From JAZGDL01 sp036477795 (GTDB lineage Bacteria > Planctomycetota > Phycisphaerae > UBA1845), in NCBI GenBank assembly GCA_036477795.1, contig JAZGDL010000208.1, forward strand, positions 1 through 19,381: a DNA stretch of 19,381 bases. Direction: 5' to 3'. Below, piece by piece: positions 15,711-19,381 of this stretch. A model generated the notes under the pieces. That model had not been told where the DNA came from and did not search any database. It was given only the letters and a program-made list of their open reading frames with translations. The position numbers and the translations under genes are program-made. Each line of letters starts with the position of its first letter. Positions within the stretch are counted from its first letter, which is position 1.

Positions 15711-17354
15711 ATGAAAACCATACAAGCAACCGTAAACGTACGCCTGCTCGGGAAAGCCAGCAGGCTCTTCACTGGAACGCTGGAAGGTCGGATTATCGAG
15801 ATCCTGCAGAACGCACGGCGTGCCGGCGCCACGGAGGTGCACATCAGTAACACGGACGGCGTAGTCAGCGTCCGCGACAATGGAGGCGGCATCGACGACT
15901 TCGCAGAGCTGCTCGACCTGGGCGGTTCAGGCTGGGACGAAGCGTTCGAGGCTAGCGAAGACCCAGCCGGTGTAGGCATTTTCTGCCTGGCGCCTCGAGA
16001 GGTCATGGTTCGCTCTAATGGCAGGATGGTGACGATCACTGAAAAGGGCTGGACGGGGGAACCGGTCTCCGTTCTGGACGACTCCGATCCCGTCCAGGGC
16101 ACGGTGTTGTACTTTGCTGATGAGCCATGGTCATCCTCGGCTGTGGACATCAACGCCGTGTTCTGCGGCATGCAGGTCACGGTGGACGGACATAGTTGTC
16201 CGAAGTTGCCGTTCATATCCGAAGAGGCCGTGACGTATCCCGATCTCGGCTGTCGGATCGAGGTCCGCAAGGAACACGACCTGAGTCCGTGGCACCACAG
16301 TGTCAAGCGCAGTCGCTGGTACGGAAACAACGTCCTGGTCAACTTCCACGGCCAGATGGTTTGCTTTGACCATCATCCCGTCAGCGAGCACCGTTTGCAC
16401 TATCTGGTGGACATGACCGGCGAACCAACCGGTATCCGGCTGATGTTGCCGGCCCGCACATGTCTGGTGGAGAACGAAGCGTTCGGCGCACTCAAGGCTG
16501 CCTTGGAGCTCGAGGCCTACCGGTTCATCCAACGACGCGGTGAACACGAGTTGCCGCACAAAGAGTACCTTCGAGCAATAGAACTCGGTATCAACCTGCC
16601 TGAGGCGAAGCCGACGTACACCGTGGGTTTGCTTACGACCCATGACGCTCCCGAGCCGGTTGAAGTCGTCATGCCGAAGGACTTCCCGCTGGACAAATGC
16701 TACCGGTTCGACACTGAGTGCGAAGAAGGTGGCGAATCCGACGAAGCGAACGTGCACCTGCTAGCCGCGCTCGGCAAGTTCGAACCGCCCTTCGTACCGG
16801 TTTGGATTCGCTCGGGTTACGACGGCTATTCCTGGGCTAAGCTGCCGACGATCGAGAAAGTGGAAGTATCTATTGGCAAGACGCTCCATCAGGATTGGCT
16901 ATGGTCGGGAACGTTAACCTGCGTGGACGAACTTCGCATCGCCGTCCACACGAGCGACGGGAAGGTCTTTGAATCGCCGGTGTGCATGGCGATCAACCCG
17001 GAGAAAGCTGAGAAGCAGAGCAGCGAAGATTGCGTCCTGGTCACACCCGAGGCCGAGGAGCGATTAAGCCCCTCGGAGATCTGGTACCACTTTGGCGGCT
17101 GGTCTGACGACGGCGACACATATGACACGCAAGCAGCCCAATTTGAGGAAGACCTAGATCGGTTTTGGTCGAACGTCGTAGGACCGGATGAGCATCTGCG
17201 CCGTAATATCCTTCGCACCCTTCAGGGTATCCAGCCGAAATGGCAACGCGTGACCATTTCTCCAGACGGCGTGGTCGTCGTCCGCTACGCTGACGGCTCT
17301 GACAAGACCCTACAGCCGCCGCAGCCGCGGATCCGGCCGGCATCGGCCGAGTAA
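15711..17354 (+). CDS. GHKL (Hsp90/MutL/histidine-kinase type) ATPase of unknown role
   Basis: The protein has 547 residues from ATG 15711 (CGGAAC upstream); ATG 15693 in frame adds six. The Bergerat ATP-binding fold is clear: N-box EILQNARRAGA with Glu30 and Asn34, G1 box VRDNGGGID at 54-62, and G2 AGVGIFCL at 86-93. A long region follows with mixed strands (PDLGCRIEVRKEHD, YGNNVLVNFHGQMVCFDHH) and an acidic C-terminal part (WYHFGGWSDDGDTYD, AQFEEDLDRFW). There is no DHp or receiver domain, so it is not a histidine kinase; it is also too short for Hsp90. The Glu and Asn residues suggest active ATP hydrolysis. Stand-alone GHKL ATPases of this kind occur on plasmids and islands, and some act in DNA handling or defence; that link is inference here. 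Stop is TAA. Confidence 0.85.
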   Translation: MKTIQATVNVRLLGKASRLFTGTLEGRIIEILQNARRAGATEVHISNTDGVVSVRDNGGGIDDFAELLDLGGSGWDEAFEASEDPAGVGIFCLAPREVMVRSNGRMVTITEKGWTGEPVSVLDDSDPVQGTVLYFADEPWSSSAVDINAVFCGMQVTVDGHSCPKLPFISEEAVTYPDLGCRIEVRKEHDLSPWHHSVKRSRWYGNNVLVNFHGQMVCFDHHPVSEHRLHYLVDMTGEPTGIRLMLPARTCLVENEAFGALKAALELEAYRFIQRRGEHELPHKEYLRAIELGINLPEAKPTYTVGLLTTHDAPEPVEVVMPKDFPLDKCYRFDTECEEGGESDEANVHLLAALGKFEPPFVPVWIRSGYDGYSWAKLPTIEKVEVSIGKTLHQDWLWSGTLTCVDELRIAVHTSDGKVFESPVCMAINPEKAEKQSSEDCVLVTPEAEERLSPSEIWYHFGGWSDDGDTYDTQAAQFEEDLDRFWSNVVGPDEHLRRNILRTLQGIQPKWQRVTISPDGVVVVRYADGSDKTLQPPQPRIRPASAE

Positions 17355-17398
17355 CCCAATCCTTCAACGATAACGCAACCTGGCTTGCTGATTCACGG

Positions 17399-17430
17399 GG
17401 CTGATTCTGCGCGCGTGCGCGTGGCTCGCC
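17399..17430 (+). repeat. 32-bp direct repeat, copy 1
   Basis: GGCTGATTCTGCGCGCGTGC, continuing to GGCTCGCC, recurs exactly at 17465-17496, 66 bases further on. The DNA between and beyond the two copies does not match, so this is a repeated element rather than a 66-bp tandem duplication. Confidence 0.85.
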
Positions 17431-17464
17431 TTTCCGACCAGACCCTAAACAGGTAACGGTAGAT

Positions 17465-17496
17465 GGCTGATTCTGCGCGCGTGCGCGTGGCTCGCC
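17465..17496 (+). repeat. 32-bp direct repeat, copy 2
   Basis: This is the exact second copy of 17399-17430. A weaker partial match, TTGCTGATTC, precedes copy 1 near 17385. With only two copies, CRISPR is excluded; recombination scars or protein-binding sites are possible. Confidence 0.85.
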
Positions 17497-17984
17497 GGGG
17501 CGCGCGTAGGATCCGGGAGCCTGCGCCTGCATACGTAGCGGGCCTGGGTGGACGCCACGTTGACGGTCTACGGGATCGGCAATCGGGCCCGACGACCCGA
17601 TCCCGCAGTGAGGACGTGTAGCCCTGTCCGGGCTGAAATCGAAGGTTGGGGTTGCGGCTACGGGCTGCCATGAGGTCCCGAAATCGCTGTTCTGTCGCCC
17701 GAAGGCGTGGTACAATTTCCGCCAAATCGATGTTAGAAACGCGCCAGGTTGATGTCGAAGATCGCTCACCACCGGGGGGTTACCGGTGCCCGAAATGCTC
17801 AGGGGGATTATGCCCGGGTGGGTTCGCCGATTCGGGATTGCTCCTCAGCCCAGCGGGCATGGTCGCGAGACCCTCAGGCGATTAGACTGCCTCAGAAAAA
17901 CCGTGTTTGCATTCGCGCGATAGAAGTTCGGGATCGCTGGTGGACGCGCTAGTGTTTTCGTCTCGTTAATAGGAGGTTCTGGCC

Positions 17985-18272
17985 ATGACTCGCCACCACT
18001 TATCCAACCCAAGCCGTCTTTTCTGCGTGCTCGCCCTGGCGTACAACCTGGGCAACTTCTTGCGTCGGCTGGCGTTGCCCAGGAGTGTTCAGCACTGGTC
18101 GCTGACCACGCTGCGGGAGAAGTTGATCAAGATCGGTGCGAAGGTCGTGACCCACTCACGGTATGTGATCTTTCAGATGGCCGAGGTGGCGGTGCCACGT
18201 GAGTTGTTCGCCAGGATTCTGGAGCGGATCCAGTGGTTCGGTGTGCCACCAGCGCTGGTTCAACGCGGATAA
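17985..18272 (+). pseudogene. IS1380-family transposase C-terminal remnant
   Basis: A 95-residue frame from ATG 17985 sits behind a strong AGGAGG (about nine bases upstream). The first 14-16 residues (MTRHHLSNPSRLFC) are unlike IS1380 N-termini. From LALAYNLGNFLRRLALP on it matches the C-terminal end of IS1380 transposases (HWSLTTLREKLIKIGAKVV, YVIFQMAEVAVPRELFARIL). The catalytic core is absent. It corresponds to the same end piece kept in the remnant at 5479-6083 but differs at many silent and some coding positions, so it is an older or separate copy. Because start, ribosome-binding site and frame are intact, expression as a small DNA-binding or inhibitor-like protein cannot be excluded. 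Confidence 0.75.
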
Positions 18273-18433
18273 CCGTCGCGACCGAACTGAAGATCCGACG
18301 ATTCGAGTGGGGCGACAGGTGGGGTGGTGCGCGGGAATGGGCAGGAATCCTCGTTCCCGACCTGAAGCGATCAAGGTTGCCACGATGCACTCCGCAAACA
18401 GGCAGGATTCGCAGTGGAATGCGCGTTCTCAAG

Positions 18434-18462
18434 TTGACCCCAGCAGCTTGTTTCGGTAGAAT
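18434..18462 (+). promoter_or_regulatory. sigma70-like promoter of the delta-60-repeat gene
   Basis: TTGACC at 18434-18439, a 17-base spacer, then TAGAAT at 18457-18462: close to the bacterial consensus with optimal spacing. It lies 71 bases before the ATG at 18533 and no other gene intervenes. It supports a bacterial host. Confidence 0.6.
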
Positions 18463-18532
18463 GCTGGTCAAAGATTCGGTAACTGGGAAATGTCGGTTTA
18501 TGGAAATCAATAACGAATCCGAGGAGGGTGCC

Positions 18533-19381
18533 ATGTTCCATATCAACAAACTACCCCAAGCCTTAGCCTTATTAGCACTCTGTCTGTTTGTTCTGGTGCT
18601 TTTGCCCGAAGTCTGTCTGGCCCAGGCAGGCACGCTCGACCCGACCTTCGGGGACGGCGGGCTGGTCACCACGGACTTTCTTGGATCAAGCAGGGACGTT
18701 GGTCGAGATGTCGTGGCGATCCAGGCCGACGGCAAGATCGTCGTGGTGGGGCAGACTTCTGACGCTGGCGGCTCTGACTTTGCCGTGGCGCGCTACAACG
18801 CCGACGGCAGCCTCGATGCCAGCTTTGACGGCGACGGCAAGCTCACCACCGACTTCGCCGGCGCCGGAGACATCGCCAATTCGGTGGCGATCCAGGCCGA
18901 CGGCAAGATCGTCGTGGCGGGCAGGGCCTCCATCAGCGGCCCTGACTTCGACTTTGCCGTGGCGCGCTACAACGCCGACGGCAGCCTCGATACCAGCTTT
19001 GACGGCGACGGCAAGCTCACCACCGACTTCGCCGGCAGCACGGACCTGGCCCTTTCGGTAGCGATCCAGGCCGACGGCAAGATCGTCGTGGCGGGGCAGG
19101 CCTCGACCTTCGGCACCGGCAGCTTCGCGGTGGCGCGCTACAACGCCGACGGCACCCTTGATGCCGGCTTCGACGGCGACGGCAAGCTCACCACCGACTT
19201 CGCCGGCAGAGGTGAAGTGGCCAAATCGGTGGCGATCCAGGCCGACGGCAAGATCGTCGCGGCGGGGGAGACCTTTACTGACACCGGCTTCGTCTTCGCG
19301 CTGGCGCGCTACAACGCCGACGGCAGCCTCGATGCCAGCTTTGACGGCGACGGCAAGCTCACCACCGACTTCGCCGGCAGC
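18533..19381 (+). CDS. secreted delta-60-repeat protein, partial (runs off right edge)
   Basis: ATG 18533 has GAGGAGGG (18521-18528) at proper distance, and 283 codons are open to the window end. A signal peptide (LALLALCLFVLVLLPEVCLA, cut before QAG) is followed by LDPTFGDGGLVTTDF and then repeats of 57-58 residues with the pattern VAIQADGKIVVAG, FAVARYNADGSLD, SFDGDGKLTTDFAG. These are the delta-60/beta-propeller-like repeats of large exported bacterial proteins. At least four units are present. DNA of the units is nearly identical over long runs (period 171-174 bp), showing recent duplication or gene conversion. Total length unknown. Likely a surface or secreted protein; no catalytic motif is visible in this part. 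Confidence 0.9.
   Translation, partial: MFHINKLPQALALLALCLFVLVLLPEVCLAQAGTLDPTFGDGGLVTTDFLGSSRDVGRDVVAIQADGKIVVVGQTSDAGGSDFAVARYNADGSLDASFDGDGKLTTDFAGAGDIANSVAIQADGKIVVAGRASISGPDFDFAVARYNADGSLDTSFDGDGKLTTDFAGSTDLALSVAIQADGKIVVAGQASTFGTGSFAVARYNADGTLDAGFDGDGKLTTDFAGRGEVAKSVAIQADGKIVAAGETFTDTGFVFALARYNADGSLDASFDGDGKLTTDFAGS

Larger units (their letters stand above)
17355..17984. other. intergenic region with direct repeat
   Basis: About 630 bases lie between the GHKL gene and the IS1380 remnant. Apart from the 32-bp direct repeat I see no supported gene. A minus-strand stretch from about 17725 reads protein-like for some 30 residues (AEIVPRLRATEQRFRDLMA) but then decays into the repeat, so it may be a remnant. 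AGGAGG near 17971-17976 serves the following frame. Confidence 0.45.

Noticed and set aside
17399..17496. CRISPR-like direct repeat
   Set aside because: Only two copies, one 34-base gap, and no cas genes; not a CRISPR array.
17041..17772. Minus-strand frames across the 32-bp repeats and the end of the GHKL gene
   Set aside because: They overlap a solid gene on the other strand and consist largely of repeat-encoded Arg/Ala runs. A short protein-like start near 17725 is not enough to call a gene.
1..19381. Archaeal host, suggested by the Orc1/Cdc6 genes
   Set aside because: The dockerin ITGP tail, delta-60 repeats, IS1380 remnants and a TTGACC-17-TAGAAT promoter point to a bacterium. An archaeal-type element or a chimeric contig remains possible.

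Overview
The window looks like an accessory region of a bacterium, most likely a planctomycete-type one (Planctomycetota, Phycisphaerae-like). Evidence for this is a GC-rich sequence, a dockerin-type calcium-binding protein ending in the ITGP tail common in that phylum, secreted Rhs/YD-repeat and delta-60-repeat proteins, and degenerate IS1380-family transposases. Taxonomy is inferred from gene types only; no rRNA, tRNA or CRISPR was found.

Left part (1-5478) is the notable section. On the minus strand, three tightly packed genes (1867 down to the left edge) encode a small possible nuclease-fold protein, a coiled-coil protein and a HerA/VirD4-like ATPase. The ATPase overlaps its predecessor by ATGA and runs off the window. 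Divergent from them is an Orc1/Cdc6-like AAA+ ATPase with a winged helix (2060-3112, +). Facing it is a second, canonical archaeal-type Orc1/Cdc6 initiator (4514-3321, -). Upstream of the second initiator lies about 960 bp without a convincing gene. This stretch holds two widely spaced copies of a composite element, a TCCAC-GAAA-GTGGA dyad followed about 47 bp later by a TATAACA-n-TGTTATA palindrome, plus further AGTGGAA boxes. This is the arrangement expected of an archaeal-type replication origin beside its initiator gene, but in bacterial surroundings.

Middle part (5479-11590): an internally deleted IS1380 transposase is followed by a very large secreted Rhs protein (beta-helix N-terminus, YD repeats, Rhs core, heptad-repeat tail) and a small secreted YD-repeat plus dockerin protein.

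Right part (11591-19381): two adjacent minus-strand genes of unknown function, each broken by an in-frame TAG and one also by a frameshift. Next come a gene-poor stretch, a plus-strand pair (unknown 164-aa protein and a GHKL/Hsp90-type ATPase), a 32-bp direct repeat, a second IS1380 C-terminal remnant, and the start of a secreted delta-60-repeat protein behind a good sigma70-like promoter, open at the right edge.

Working model (inference): 1-5478 is an archaeal-type replication/DNA-processing module (two Orc1/Cdc6 proteins, candidate origin, HerA-family motor with partners) carried by a plasmid, integrated element or chromosomal island. The rest is decaying mobile DNA and secreted-protein cargo.
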